Part shown: positions 24,037-36,174 of the stretch, one piece after another
How the letters are laid out: each line of letters starts with the position of its first letter
Position numbering within the stretch: position 1 is the first letter of the stretch
From: Plantago major
Lineage: Eukaryota; Streptophyta; Magnoliopsida; Lamiales; Plantaginaceae
Length of the DNA: 64,000 nucleotides
Assembly: GCA_026545765.1 (NCBI GenBank)
Contig: CM048839.1
Coordinates: 24,568,566 to 24,632,565 of the forward strand
Direction of reading: 5' to 3'
Notes under the pieces: model-generated
What the model was told of the DNA's origin: nothing
What the model saw: only the letters and a program-made list of their open reading frames with translations
Database searches by the model: none
Program-made: the position numbers and the translations under genes

Positions 24037-25446
24037 TGTTAGGAATATCTGTTAGTATTTTGATCACTCATCACATGTTCTTATCTTAGCCAGAAAGGTG
24101 ATTAAGTACTCTTGGTTCACTTGAACATTGTAAAAGAGGAAATCACTGAGTATGATTAGTCTAGTAAATCTTGTATTAGGATTATAGGTCTCTGAGTGTA
24201 ATTTTTATTTCAAGAAGACCATGAAGATCAATCCTAGCAATGGAGCTTTTCTGAAGATTAGAAGACTGAAGATTGCACAAGGTTTATGAAGACACAAAGG
24301 TTTAGTCTAACTCAGAAAGACTATGTCATTAATCCTTTCTTAAGTATATTAACTTACTTTCGAAATATGATTCTGGACATATGACATCATGAGTATGGAG
24401 CATGCATGCCATCAGAAGGGCTCATGTATCCGTTGAGACTAAAGGACAATGAACAGTACTATGCATTAATTAATGCATCGGCATAAATGCTGCAAAAAGC
24501 AAGTTCTCTCTGAAACAAGAGATAGTGACTTCTGAGTACATGGTTCAAGATATAAACGGATATAATTTGATAGAGAGCACAACGGATATAATTCAAACGC
24601 CTCTCAAATTTATCTATATATATCACACACTTAGATGCTTGAAAAACATACCTTAGAACGCTCTATCTTGCAAACTTACCATCAAGCAAAGTATTCTCTC
24701 AAGCACTCTACTACCCTTTCTGAAAGCTTTACATTGAAGAATCACTAGTAGTTCTAAGTTGTCGAACCTTAACAAGAGATTGTTATTCGTGAAAGAGTTG
24801 AACTATCGATACCCTTTTGAAGCTCATTCTCCGAGCGGACATCAATTACTTGGGTCAAGAAGAGAGCATCGCCATCCACTGAACAAGTGTATTAAGTAGT
24901 CTTGTTCTATTAGGCTCTCTGAAAACATAACTGAAAAGTTATACGAGAAGCCTCTCTGACAAACCTTATAACCAACACCATCAAGGCGTGGAGTAGAGGA
25001 AGTACTTGATTTGGGAAATCAGGGAATAACTCCAAGGTTATCTGAGTAGAGGAAATACTTAGCTCTAGGAGCTGGGGAATAACTCAGGGGGAACATTTGG
25101 TTGAGAACCATTTGTTTAGGAATCTTAGAATAGGATTATTGTAAGGTGAACTCAATTATCTGTTATAGTGAATTGTAGGTCTCAGAAAGACCGAAGTGGA
25201 TTAGTTGGAGGATTACCCCACCTCCAGATACCACTATACTTGCTGTGTTATTTACCTTTCTGTATTTACATTTCAACAAAGCACACACACACTTATTGTT
25301 TCTGCACTTACCTATCTTAAAGTCTTCCGCGCTCTGAATTTAAGTATCAGAAACCCCTGTGTTTCGAGAATCGTGTTTATCGACAAAAGTTTTAAAAGAC
25401 TATTCACCCCCCTCTAGTCTTTTTACTTTCGTTATCTGGACCAACA
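24037..25446 (+). repeat. 5' LTR of the inner Copia element
   Basis: This 1410-bp terminal repeat starts TGTTAGGAATATCTG and ends ATCTGGACCAACA. It matches 36175-37603 nearly throughout; the differences I noticed are a few substitutions and short indels. It contains several GGTCTCTGAGTG/CTCAGAAAG-like short motifs. Confidence 0.95.
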
Positions 25447-25447
25447 A

Positions 25448-27907
25448 GTGGTATCAGGCGGAGGTTCACAAGCCTTCAGATCGAACCTAGATCCCCAGAT
25501 AGGTGAAGAAACTTTGTCCCTCTCTCGAGGACTATATAATTTGTGTGTTAAGTGCGGTATGTCTCGAGTGATGCCCATTCTGAAGCCAGAAAACTACGAG
25601 AAATGGAAGAACAACATGATGCTCCATCTGGAGGCCATTAGTGACGAAATGATCTATGTCATCAATGAAGGGCCTATCAAAATCAGACAACTCAAACAAG
25701 TCACTGAGGTGTCTGATGGAAGAAAAGCCTCAGACAAGGAAGATGAAAGCGAGGATGCGACTGCTAGTGATAGTGGTCGTGTTGCTCGTGGAAGCATTGT
25801 GTATGAAGACAAGCCAAGAGAGCTCTGGACATCTGAAGATGCCAAGAGACACAGATTGGATGGTCAAGCTCGTAATATCATCATCAGATCGACACCTGAG
25901 CACATACAGTGTAAACTGTGGGGTGCTAAAACGGCGAAAGTTGCCTGGCAATTGATTGAAGAAATCTGTGCCGGAACTGAGAAAACCAAAGAAAACAAGT
26001 TCGAAGTTCTTAAATTGAAGTTCTAAAACTTCAAACAATGTCCCACTGAAACTCTGGAAGAACTTGATTTTAGATTTACTACTCTTATGAGTGATATGGC
26101 TGCACTTGGTGAAATCAATAGATACTCCCAGTCAGAAAAGATTAAGACTATTGTCAGAAGTCTCAATCACAACTGGGAACACACTAAGTTCTTTTATTTC
26201 AATCAAGGGATGCCAAATATTACTCCAGTAGAGATCTTCTCTCTTCTTGCTACTGTAGACTATGAGACAACTCAGAGAGAACAAACAACTGAAAAGTTGC
26301 AAAGTGTTGCTCTAATTTCTCAAGGTACTTCTGAAAAGAAGGACACCAAAGAAGCATCTGAAGAAAATGCTCTTGCAGTAAGACACATGAAGAAATTTGT
26401 GAGTCAAGAGATTGAGAGAAGAAAAGCTAAAGAAAAGCTGAAAAAGCATCTTGGCCCAAACTATCATCAGTACAAGAACATACAAATGAACAACTCTCTG
26501 AACACCCCCATTCAGAAAGGTGTTAGTACTGAAGCTGCAGAAATAGGAAATGATATCTGTTTCTATTGTCAAAAGCCTGGTCACTTCAAGAGAGATTGTC
26601 CTGTTTTAAACAAGCTCAAGACAGGTGACAAGAAGGACAGAAGAAATTTCAAGAGAAATCAAAGAGCCTTACTGACTGAAGAAAGGAAGAAGATTCAAAT
26701 TCAACTTGATGCTCTAGACTTTGAGACAGATTCTGAAGATGGAGATTCAGATGACTCAAACCTACCATCACCAGAATTGTGTGGAATCACCCACGATGTA
26801 ATCGACTTTGGCCTTAAGAAGAATGAAATGTTTGGAGTTGCTGAGATTGCTGGTCCAGACATCTCCAACATTGAAATGTGTCTTATGGCTGATGAGGTAA
26901 CTAACAATTCACAATTTCTGTACTATGAGAGTGATGATGGAATTGAGGATCTGGAGTTAGTCAAGAGTGAATTGGATCGTTATGAGAAAGAATTTCTGGA
27001 AGCACAATCCAAAACCAGAATTCTAGAGGAAAGCAAAGAAACTCTTGAAAAAGAGGTTTCTGAGCTAACCAGAGTATCTGAGAACAAGAACGCTGAAATA
27101 GCCTTTCTGAAATCTCAGATATCTGAGAATGAAAATTCTCACAAACTAGCCTTGGATGAACTTACTAAGAAAATGATGAAGTTGCTTTCTGAGAATGAAG
27201 AACTCAGAAAGAAAGAGCTATCCTTCCAATCTTATGCAAAGGCTAGTGACACTCTCACTGAGGTTCAATCCTATCTAAGAGATCCCTTTGAGAAAGGTGG
27301 ACTTGGACTTGATGAACAATCGAATAATTCATCTCCTCTGAAGAAGAGTGATGAAAGGTTGACCTTTGTAAAAAGTCGACAGAATGGTTCTTCAACCACC
27401 TATAGCATTGGTCAGAAAGCTAAGGTAGTTGACAAAGGAAAAGGAGTAGCAACCCAGCCTTTGAAAGAACAACAAGTTCACAAGAAACTTGTGGATAAGG
27501 TTTCTGAAAAGAAACATAACCCTCAGACATGTAACCATCCACATTGCTACATTACTAGGAAAGGAAGAATTGCTGGGATAGGCAAATTCTCTACTGTACC
27601 AATTTATGAAAATAAATATGGTGCAGAAACTAGTAAGGCTTCTGAAGAACGCATTCAGAAAGCCAAAGGTGTTCGAAATGGCATTGGCTATCGTGCTATT
27701 GGAAAAGTTCTTCTACAACAATATAAGGAAGGACAAGAACAATGGCACAAGGCTGATATTGCACGTAGCAATAGACAGAAGTGGAAGAAATCTCAAGCCA
27801 CTGAAAAACTGAATGCCAGAGCTAGACGGAACCTGGCCAGAAAGACTAAGTTTGCTGAAAAGCAACCCCGTAAACCTGTGGTCGAAAGCACCAAAAGGAA
27901 CACCTAG
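25448..27907 (+). pseudogene. Gag of the inner Copia element, one in-frame stop
   Basis: The capsid region carries the Copia-type signature (MPILKPENYEKWKNNMMLHL) and a UBN2-like middle. A TAA at 26024-26026 interrupts it, and the same frame continues to 27907. A CX2CX4HX4C zinc knuckle CFYCQKPGHFKRDC lies near 26560-26600. Downstream is an acidic stretch, then a heptad-rich coiled coil (about 26940-27230) and a basic tail. Apart from the single nonsense codon, the frame is open for about 820 codons. The coiled-coil and tail make this gag longer than usual for Copia. Confidence 0.88.
25449..25458 (+). promoter_or_regulatory. Primer-binding site of the inner element (initiator Met tRNA)
   Basis: TGGTATCAGG lies 2 bases after the 5' LTR. 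The canonical plant Copia site complementary to initiator Met tRNA begins TGGTATCAGAGC, so the first nine bases match. Confidence 0.85.
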
Positions 27908-28087
27908 AAACACCCCAAGAAGGAAGATTGAGATCAAAATTACTGATTTTATTACATCTCCTTCTGATCAAGTTAGACAAAAATAAACTCCCAAGAAATT
28001 CACTAAAATGTGGATTCCTACTGGAAGAATGTTTAGTCTAAATGGTTCTATCTCTGAAGCAAGAACCTAACTCCTGTTTCCTGTTTT

Positions 28088-29701
28088 GTGCAGAACGCCT
28101 CTTGGACTAAGGCTCAATGGCTATTTGATAGTGGGTGCGGAAAGCACATGACAGGAGACAAAGCAAATCTGGTCAACTACAAAGCTTGCAACAATGGACC
28201 AGACATCGATTTTGGAGGAGAATTAAATCCTCTCGGGATTTGGCAACGTCAAATTAGGATCATTAACAATCACCGACGTATTACATGTTAAGGGTTTGAA
28301 ATATAATCTATTTAGCATGAGCCGGTTTGCATAAGGATTTCTTGTGAAATTCAAAGCAAAGTATTGCAAACTTATTGACAATGAGTCAAAGCATACCTTG
28401 GTTGCTCGTGGAAAGGCGATCTTTATGTTCCGATGGGCATCTCGCCACAATCGAAGAATGTCTCATGGTGAGTCAATCAGTCACATGAAGAGCACGGTTA
28501 TGGCACAAAAGAATGAGTCACTTGAATTTTAAAACTCGAACAAACTTGCAAGAAATAGTTAGTGGTTGGCCTTCCCAAAACATCTTCGAAAGGATGGTAT
28601 CTGCTCGCCGATGGGGAAACAATCCAAAATCTCTTTCAAGTCCAAAATCGACACTCTAAGTGTTAGACCAACGCAACTATTACATGGATCTTTGTGAATC
28701 ATCGTAACTAGTTATGCAGGAAAGAAGTATGGTCTTGTTGTTGTAGATGACTTCTCAAGATTCACTTGGGTTGTCTTTACGAAGCACAATCGATGCAAGG
28801 GTGGAGATACCAAACTTGCTGAATAAGCTTGAAGTCATGAAAAATGACAAGGTATCTGCAATCAGAACAGACCATGGTACTGAGTTTGTCAACCAGTACA
28901 ATAAGGAGTTTTGTACCAGCAAAGGTATACAACACCAACTTTCCTCTGTAAGAACACCACAACAAAATGGTGTTGCAGAAAGGAAAAATAGAACACTTAA
29001 AGAAGCAGCAAGGACAATGCTAGGCGACCTTTGAGATAAGTGAAGTTTATTGGGTTGAAGCTGTAAACACAGCATGCTACACTCAGAACAGATGTTTGAT
29101 AAACAAACACCATGACAAGACCCCTTATGAACTCTTGGTTGGTAGACCCCCTAATATCAAACATCTAAAAATATTTGGTTGTAGATGTTTTGTTCTTAAC
29201 AATGGAAAAGAGTATCTAAGAACATTTCAACCAAAGGCAGATGAAGGTGTGTTTCTTGGTTATTCTATGAATAGCAAAGCATACAGAGTTTACAACAAAA
29301 GAACAAAGGAGATTGAAGAATCAGTTCATGTTGTATTTTATGAAGGAAGCAAGAAAACACCCCATGCTGATGAACTCTCAGAAAGGTTCAAGGAACTAAT
29401 GATAAAGGATTCTGAAGAAGAACCCTCAGAAAGGAAAAACATTATTGTGGAAAGAGAGGATGATTCTGACGAAGAAAAGCATGAAATGCCTAGTAACAAC
29501 CAGATGATTCTCAGACATGATGAAGAATTTCCTATGAGAATTCCAGAAATGGAAACTGAAGATGTTCATCAGAGAGCTAATTCTGGAAATGACCTCTCTG
29601 ACAGGCATGTCCCAGAAAGCTCTCACTTCTCAATGGTTGAGATTAAAACAAAGCAAGTAATGTCTGTTGAGAAATGCAGACATGGCCCACTACGAATTTA
29701 A
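28088..29701 (+). pseudogene. Protease and integrase remnants of the inner Copia element
   Basis: The protease active-site segment AQWLFDSGCGKHMTGDK lies at about 28115-28165 but its frame closes by 28291. The pre-integrase zinc motif LWHKRMSHLNF is readable near 28500, and the integrase core near 28730-28980 (VVVDDFSRFTWVV, RTDHGTEF, PQQNGVAERKNRTLKEA). The C-terminal integrase part, with TPYELLVGRPPNIKHLKIFG and FLGYSMNSKAYRVYN, runs 29096-29701. The pieces are in different frames or separated by stops. No reverse transcriptase or RNase H motif (such as YVDD) follows before 30006. Confidence 0.88.
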
Positions 29702-29793
29702 TGAAGTACAAAGGACGTACCACGCCTATGCAGATGCAAAGACACGCATTCATATTCAGCTATATGTATGTTGTATCTATGTACATTTTGTCT

Positions 29794-29807
29794 GCTATAT
29801 ATATAGG
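29794..29807 (+). promoter_or_regulatory. Possible internal TATA box ahead of the extra 3' gene
   Basis: GCTATATATATAGG lies about 200 bp upstream of the ATG at 30006. A second CTATATAAG lies immediately before that ATG. The position suggests a separate promoter for the 3' gene. The only support is the motif and its spacing. Confidence 0.35.
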
Positions 29808-30005
29808 ATTTGGGCAAAAGACAAACACTTTTACCAATTCCGAAATTTCAAACTTGCATCAAAACAGCAAAACCTCTCAAGATTTCTGCAAAACCCCCTC
29901 TGCAAACTCAACTTCTTGTGCTTAGTCTTCTGAAAAGACAGACTAATCTCGATTAATTGTGCAAAATTCATTTGAAAAACACTCATTCAAAACTCTATAT
30001 AAGAG

Positions 30006-30245
30006 ATGGCACCTAAGAAGATGACCACCAAGAACCCTAAGGCCGCAACATCTGCTCCTGCTGAAAAGCAAGGAGGAAAGGAACTTAAGGTATTGAATAA
30101 ACGCCTTCTGGGAAAGTTTACCCCATCGGACTGGAACCCTAACCACAAAATGAATTGGGGAGCTTTTCTAGTAAAGAGGTATGTACCAGCAGATGGAGCA
30201 GTTCATGTCCCAGTTCCGCCATCACCCACACCCACCCCCGTCTGA
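30006..30245 (+). CDS. First reading frame of the extra 3' gene of the inner Copia element
   Basis: The ATG at 30006 opens a 79-residue frame. It has a Lys/Ala-rich basic start (MAPKKMTTKNPKAATSAPAE), a conserved-looking middle (LLGKFTPSDWNPNHKMNWG) and a proline-rich end. It ends at TGA shortly before a CACTA-like insertion. It is likely the 5' part of the gene that resumes at 30758, either as an exon or cut off by the insertion. I recognise no family for the segment. Confidence 0.5.
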   Translation: MAPKKMTTKNPKAATSAPAEKQGGKELKVLNKRLLGKFTPSDWNPNHKMNWGAFLVKRYVPADGAVHVPVPPSPTPTPV

Positions 30246-30395
30246 TAGCTAGTTATGTATCTGTATGTTCGGATTTTTTTTCATATTTACACTTGTTTGG
30301 ATAATTTCTCCAGCTCCGAATATTACTTTTTTATTCATTGAAATATTTTCCGTATTATTGATTTATTATCGAACATTATATTGATTAAATAGGTG

Positions 30396-30757
30396 AACTA
30401 CGAAAAATAGGGATTAATATGAAATAAATAGTGACGGAATTAGTGACGGAATTCACAGTGACGGAATTTCAAATTCCGTCACTAGTCCAATTAAAATATT
30501 TAGCGACGGATAGATTCTATCCGTCGCTAAATATAGTGACGGATAGAATCTATCCGTCGCTATATTTCGGAATTAAAAAAAAATAATAATTGGTCAATCC
30601 GTCGTCCAATCCGTCGCGAATTGGACGACGAATTGTTATCCGTCGCCACAGCTCCAGGGGGCGACGGATTTTCTATCCGTCGCCAGAGCTGGGGCGACGG
30701 ATAGCTGGCCTGTAGCGACGGATCTATCCGTCGCTACAGGCCAGATTTTTTGTAGTG
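30396..30757. mobile_element. Small CACTA-like MITE inside the extra gene
   Basis: The right end TTTTTTGTAGTG (30746-30757) is a standard CACTA terminus. The left end, near 30396 (AACTACGAAAAATAG), is degenerate. Inside are many TAGCGACGGAT / ATCCGTCGCTA inverted pairs, such as 30500-30560 and 30655-30740, giving strong hairpins. It shares the GACGGAT theme with the CACTA element at 21.9 kb. The left boundary and target duplication are uncertain. Confidence 0.7.
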
Positions 30758-33700
30758 TCAAGACCAGAAAGGAAAATGATATTGGAGATGCTGAAGAATT
30801 CCCATATCTACAAGCTTCTATCTGCTGCACCCAATGGACTATCCACACTGGATGTACTGGAGTTCTATAACAACTCCAAAATCTTCACAAAAGTTGTGAA
30901 TGATGAAGAAGAAAAATACATGCAGACTGAAGTCCAAGGACAAGAAATTGTTCTAGACTGCAAGACTTTCTGCAAGATATTCCGATTGAAAAATCGAGGA
31001 ACATTTGAAGACATCAACATCAAGGACGCTTCCATGATTCAAGGCGTCAAGGAGCTATTTGAAGTAATCCAGTTAGAAAATGCAAAGGGTTGTCCAGGAG
31101 ACTTTGTTCTGAAAGCCATCAGAACTAGTCATCTCCAGAAACACTGGAGTACTTTAGCTCTTATTCTGGTTCGTTGCTTTGATGGCAACAAGGGTGGAGT
31201 AGACCAGATAAGCATGGAGAGATGGATGATGATGCATCTTATGAACAAGAAGAATGAAGGGCAGGAAACCCACTTCAATTGGGGGAAGTACGCCTTCAAC
31301 AAATTCCTTGGACATATTGAGGAATTTGAGCCCAAAATCATCAATGGCCTTGCTGAGCCAAAGGCCAATATGCACTTTGGTCTCAGAATCTGTTACATTC
31401 TGGAAACAATGGGAATCAATCTCAGAGAGAGGCAGGAAATCCCAGTCACCAACTCTCTCTTCAGACACGCTTTTGAAGAAAAGGAGAAACTTGCTGCTGA
31501 GAACGCACTCAGAAAGGCAGAAGAAGAAGAAGAAGAAAATACCTAGCAAGGTGAGGAGGTCTCTGAGCAAGCTAAAGCTAAACCTCCAGTTGCCAAGAGA
31601 AAGAGGACTCATAGCAAAAGAGCCTCCAAGTCCCTAATCATACAAGAGGCACAACCTTCTGGAGACAAGGTCTCAGAAGATGTTGGACGCTCAGAAAGGC
31701 AAATCCAGAATGCCCCAAGAGTCCTGAACCAGAATACTCCAGAACTCTCCAGAGATGATAGAAATATCATAGATGGGTCTGCACCAACACAGAATAGTGA
31801 TTCTGAGGATGATGAAGTACTTGCAAAAGTACTCAAAAGGTTCAAGTATGAGACCCATGGAGGAGCTTCAAGCTCAGCTCTTCAGAAAGACAATAGCCCC
31901 TCTGCCCAGCAGGAAGAAGAAGGCCTGGGTGAGGAAGATAGAATGATGGAAGATGTTGCCATTGCTTCCACATTCACAATGCCAGCACTTAATATTGCTG
32001 AAGAAAACCCTGTTCTTGAACAAGTTCCTCAACCTTCTGAGAGAGCTCAACTCTCAGAAAGGGATCAAACTGAGATGGAGACTCAAAATGATACTGCAGA
32101 GGAGAACAACAATGAGCACAGAGAGACTGTGGAATCACCACAAGTCCAAGAGATTAATGATCAGCCTGACTCTATTCAGGTAACAAAGATAGTTTGTATC
32201 TAACATGTCAACATAATTGTATGTTAACTTGTTACTCATAAGCTGTATTTGTTACATCCCAACTTGGAGACACACTTTCAGGGGGAAGAAAACTTGTCCA
32301 CCCCCTTGAATCAAGAAGAGGTTCCTTCAACCTCAGAACATCAAGAAGAGCCTGTCCCACAGGTAGTAAAAGTTATCTCTGAACAAGAAATAGCTAACTA
32401 AAATTGCTCTTATGTTCTAATATTCTTAATGTCTCTTCTTAGGCTCCAACTGAGGAAGTAGTGGTGGTGGAACCAACACCCCAAAACCTAGAGATTCCAG
32501 AAGCTGAAAAGCTTTCTGATAAAGTATTTACTGAGCCTTCTGCTGAGAAGGTAAGTAATCAGTAATAATCTTCTTCAAAGAATGCTCTGGAAAACCCATT
32601 ACTAAATCTTTTATGTTTGTTCTTACAGGCTCAATCAAAAGAACAATTGGAAGGAAAGACTGTGGTCTTATCTCCTCCAAAAGAAACTAAAACTGCTGAA
32701 CAAGCAGTAACTGCAGAAAAGGAGCCAGAAACCCCCAAGGTTTCTGAGGAACATGCTACTGAGCTTCCTCACTTGGAAGTAAGTGAAGACTCAGAAAGCA
32801 CTTTTCCACCTATCTTTTCTGTTAACAGTTTCTAAACATATTTGATTTTAATTCTCAGGTTCAAGCAGAAAGAAAGGTTGATGAGGATAAAACTTCTCCT
32901 CACACCAAAGTATATAAGGCCTCTGTGCCCAAGCAAACAGAAGTACAAGATAATGAGCCTAGTGTTTCTACACAGGTATGCTCAGAAAGCCTATTTTCGC
33001 TTACAGATACTAAAGTAGTTTGAGCAAAACTAACTTGCACACTTTCTTTCAGGCTCAAAGTCTAGTGCCAGTTGATTTACTCAAGGATTTCCAGAAGCAC
33101 ACTTTAAAGAAACATCTCAAGTGCTTGAATAATGGCGTAAACTCGAAAGGTGACCTTCAAGTAGCCAGAGTAATCGACGTCCCAGAAAAGAGAGAAATTG
33201 CCCTAAATCTGGAGGATTATATCCATGCATTGTTCCCAACAGAGTCCTACTCATTTGCCACTCTGATGCATGAAGACTTCATTCATGAAGTAGCACAAAG
33301 ACTTATAGCAGATTTCAAGTCTGCGGATGCTCAAACCCAAGAGCAGATGGTTACCCATCCTGCCTTGCCCAGCAAGCTCACTACTTATCCTGCTGAACAA
33401 GAAGAAGTTAATGGGAGGATGATTACATTCCCAAATGTGATCAACCTGGTTTCAGAAGATGATGAGGAGATGGACGAAAATGATTATCAAGAACCTCCCT
33501 CTGAGCATCCAAACCAAGAAACAAAGAACAAGAGTGATGATGATGATGATGATCAGAATGATGATCCCCAACCTGGACAAGGCGGGATTCAGAAAGCTAG
33601 CAAAGAAAGTGGAGAAAAGGCTACTCCCTCAATTGCTCAGAAAGCTCCATCATCATCACCTCCCAAGTCTCATCAAGATACCCAACAAGTTGAACACAAT

Positions 33701-34954
33701 GATGCCATAGAAGAAATTTCAGCTGCTGAGTTTAGGATTGAACAACTCATAAAGGTATTGGAATAAGAGAAGAGAATCAACATTGAGACTCAAGCTCTTG
33801 TTGATGAAAAGGAAGCCAAAATCAAGAAGCTTGAAGAAGCTAATGTCAAGGAATTGGCACTCCTAGATGAGCAAAGAAATCTGAAGAACGCCATTGTTGT
33901 CACAGCTGTTGAAATAGATGCAATGGATGACAATGATGATGAAGAGCATGATGCTGAGACTGCATCAGAAAGAGCTTCTACATCTTCTCAGAAGGCCAGC
34001 ACACTTGATGGAAAGCAGAAGAAGATTGTCAATCTGCAAACAATCCAAGAAAAGGATTATGATAGTGATGCTGAAACCCACAACTTGATTACTGAAGCAG
34101 AAGATGAGAGACTTATCACTCAGCACAAAAGAGCCCTACTTGCTCCTCATATATTCTCTGCACCAAGTAGTTCAAGAAGTGAAGAGCACCGTGCAAGGAA
34201 CAGTGTCTTTTTAGAGCTCAGAAAGACACTAGTTGCCCAAGACAGTATGCTAAAATCCGTCCCAGAAGAGATGAAGCCATTGGCTGCTGCTTTACTCAAC
34301 AGAGCAACCAGCATAGCTCTCTCTCAGAAAGACCTAGGGTTGGTCAGGGATGAGGATTGTAACAATGCTAATGCAGCATTGAATGAAGCCAGCCATGTTG
34401 TCCTGCAAGCCAACGCCATTCTAAGGCCGCTTGAAGAGCTCAACTCAAAGGATCAGGAACTGGTTAGACAGAACAAAGAACTGAAGAAGGAACTTCAAGA
34501 ATTGGCCATGGTGCAAAACAATCTCCAGAAAAACTTTGAAACTCTCTCTGAAGCTTATGCTATCATGAGTCAGTCATTCATGACTAAGGGGGAAGAAGAG
34601 ATGCCTCTAAAAGGCAGAGGAAGAAAAAGAAAACAATCAAATCCTCCCTCCTCAAGTCAACTTGTCATTAAGGACACCACTGGAGACACCCTTGTTGAAG
34701 AAGTTGTTCCAGATCAACCAGCCAGAAGGCTGAGAAGTATGGTCATTAGGGGAACCAAGTCCCTTAGAATCTCAGAAGAGAAGAAGACTTCTGAAGAAGA
34801 AGAAAAGGAAGAAGGAGAAGTAAGAGGTCAAGAAAGCTGCAAATCTCCAATTTTGGACTTCAATGATGATGAGGATGATTCTGATGAACATCCACTTCAC
34901 AAGAAAAGGAGACAAGCAACTACTTCACAACCTTCTCTGGCAAAGAAGCCTTAG
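30758..34954 (+). pseudogene. Extra multi-exon gene of the inner Copia element (envelope-like position)
   Basis: I reconstruct six exons: 30758-32179, 32282-32362, 32443-32550, 32629-32778, 32859-32975 and 33053-34954. Every intron is 66-102 bp, GT-AG and phase 0. The middle exons have 27, 36, 50 and 39 codons and mostly begin GCTC or GTTC (Ala/Val-Gln/Pro). The N-terminal ~260 residues look globular, and the segment STLDVLEFYNNSKIF resembles the 'putative plant transposon protein' domain seen in other retroelement extra genes (inference). The rest is acidic and Glu/Ser/Pro-rich. It has a late helical region (33780-34560), a KGRGRKRK basic patch near 34610 and an acidic tail. In-frame stops at 31544-31546 and 33764-33766 break it. 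No transmembrane span is apparent, so envelope function is unsupported. Confidence 0.65.
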
Positions 34955-36159
34955 CGCCTGTAACTCCTTCCGCAACACCAAGTCTATACAAGGAACATCC
35001 ACCAAAGACAAATTTCAAGGCAGGAAGAAAGGGTTAGAGGATCTCCTAACAGAAGGCCACCAACAGAAAAGCAAGAAGGGATTTCCAGTTTGGCAGAATA
35101 AACAATGAAACACATCAAGAAAGGCCAACTGATGCCCACATTGAGTATATGAAGACTAGTAATGAAGAATCTTCATATAGGTGCATTCTGAACAAGAGAA
35201 GGTATTGGATTCTGGAACTACAACATCTACTTGTCAATGATAAGTTTCCAACTCCCATCCTCAACCAGATCCTGAAATGGAGAGAAGACGTAATTGCTAA
35301 AACCTGAGCACCTTCATGCCTGGCTAAACTTTAAAGTAGAAAAGAGGAATGAAGCCAGAAAGATGGATCTTTCTTTTGCCTGTCCTTACCCAAAACCTGA
35401 TGATGTACACAAGGTAAGAAAACTGGATGGTAGCTACAACAGGAAGAAAAAACTAGGTGTTTCAACCTATGAGTCATTCTATATGACATTGGATGAATAC
35501 CTAGATGATATACACTATCTGGAAGAAATATACAAGTATTTCAACCTATCTCAGCTGCAAGTAGACCATGCCTGGGTCTGGGGAAAGTACTTCTGGGTCA
35601 AACATTTTCTGCGGAAGAATCACAAGCTTGGCAAGAGTTACCATGAAATATGTGACTTATCCAGAAAGACAGAGCTCTCTGTCAGAAGGATTCTTTATGA
35701 CTATGTCCAAGAATGCAGAAAAGTGGGTGATCATGTCAACTGATCCAGAAAGGGTGCTGAAGAACTTGAGGTATCTGAACCCAAGTTGCGTTTCTGAAGA
35801 CTTGAAGACTAGTAACATTAGAATACTCTCTTGGAGCTTGGACTCTCCTTTGTTCTAATTTACTTAGTATGTTTTATTACTTTTGTAATCTTGTTGATTG
35901 TTTCCAAAATTCTCTATATGTAAAAGTTGCATCTCTTTCTGTAAATTGTACCTATCTGAAGATCATACTCTCAGATGCATTTTAATAGATGACAACTTAT
36001 CAGCAAAGATCACTTCTTGTGATTTGGTTGATGTTTACTTTCTGCACTTAATTCAACTAAAATTGAATATCATTTGACATGATTAAGTGGTGGATTGTTT
36101 TCTCTTCCAGAATTACAATTTTGTAATAGGACTTAAAAGATAGTCATGGATGACTGATC
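34955..36159 (+). pseudogene. Degenerate coding remnant and 3' leader before the polypurine tract
   Basis: A 149-codon frame (35294-35743) includes LDEYLDDIHYLEEIYKYFNL and several aromatic residues (VDHAWVWGKYFWVKHFL). It probably continues the extra 3' gene after frame damage, or is a second small gene. I recognise no family. The remaining sequence up to the polypurine tract is AT-rich and non-coding. Confidence 0.4.
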
Positions 36160-36174
36160 AAAAAGGGGGAAATT
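36160..36174 (+). promoter_or_regulatory. Polypurine tract of the inner Copia element
   Basis: AAAAAGGGGGAAATT lies directly before the 3' LTR start TGTTAGG, the expected place for plus-strand priming. Confidence 0.88.
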
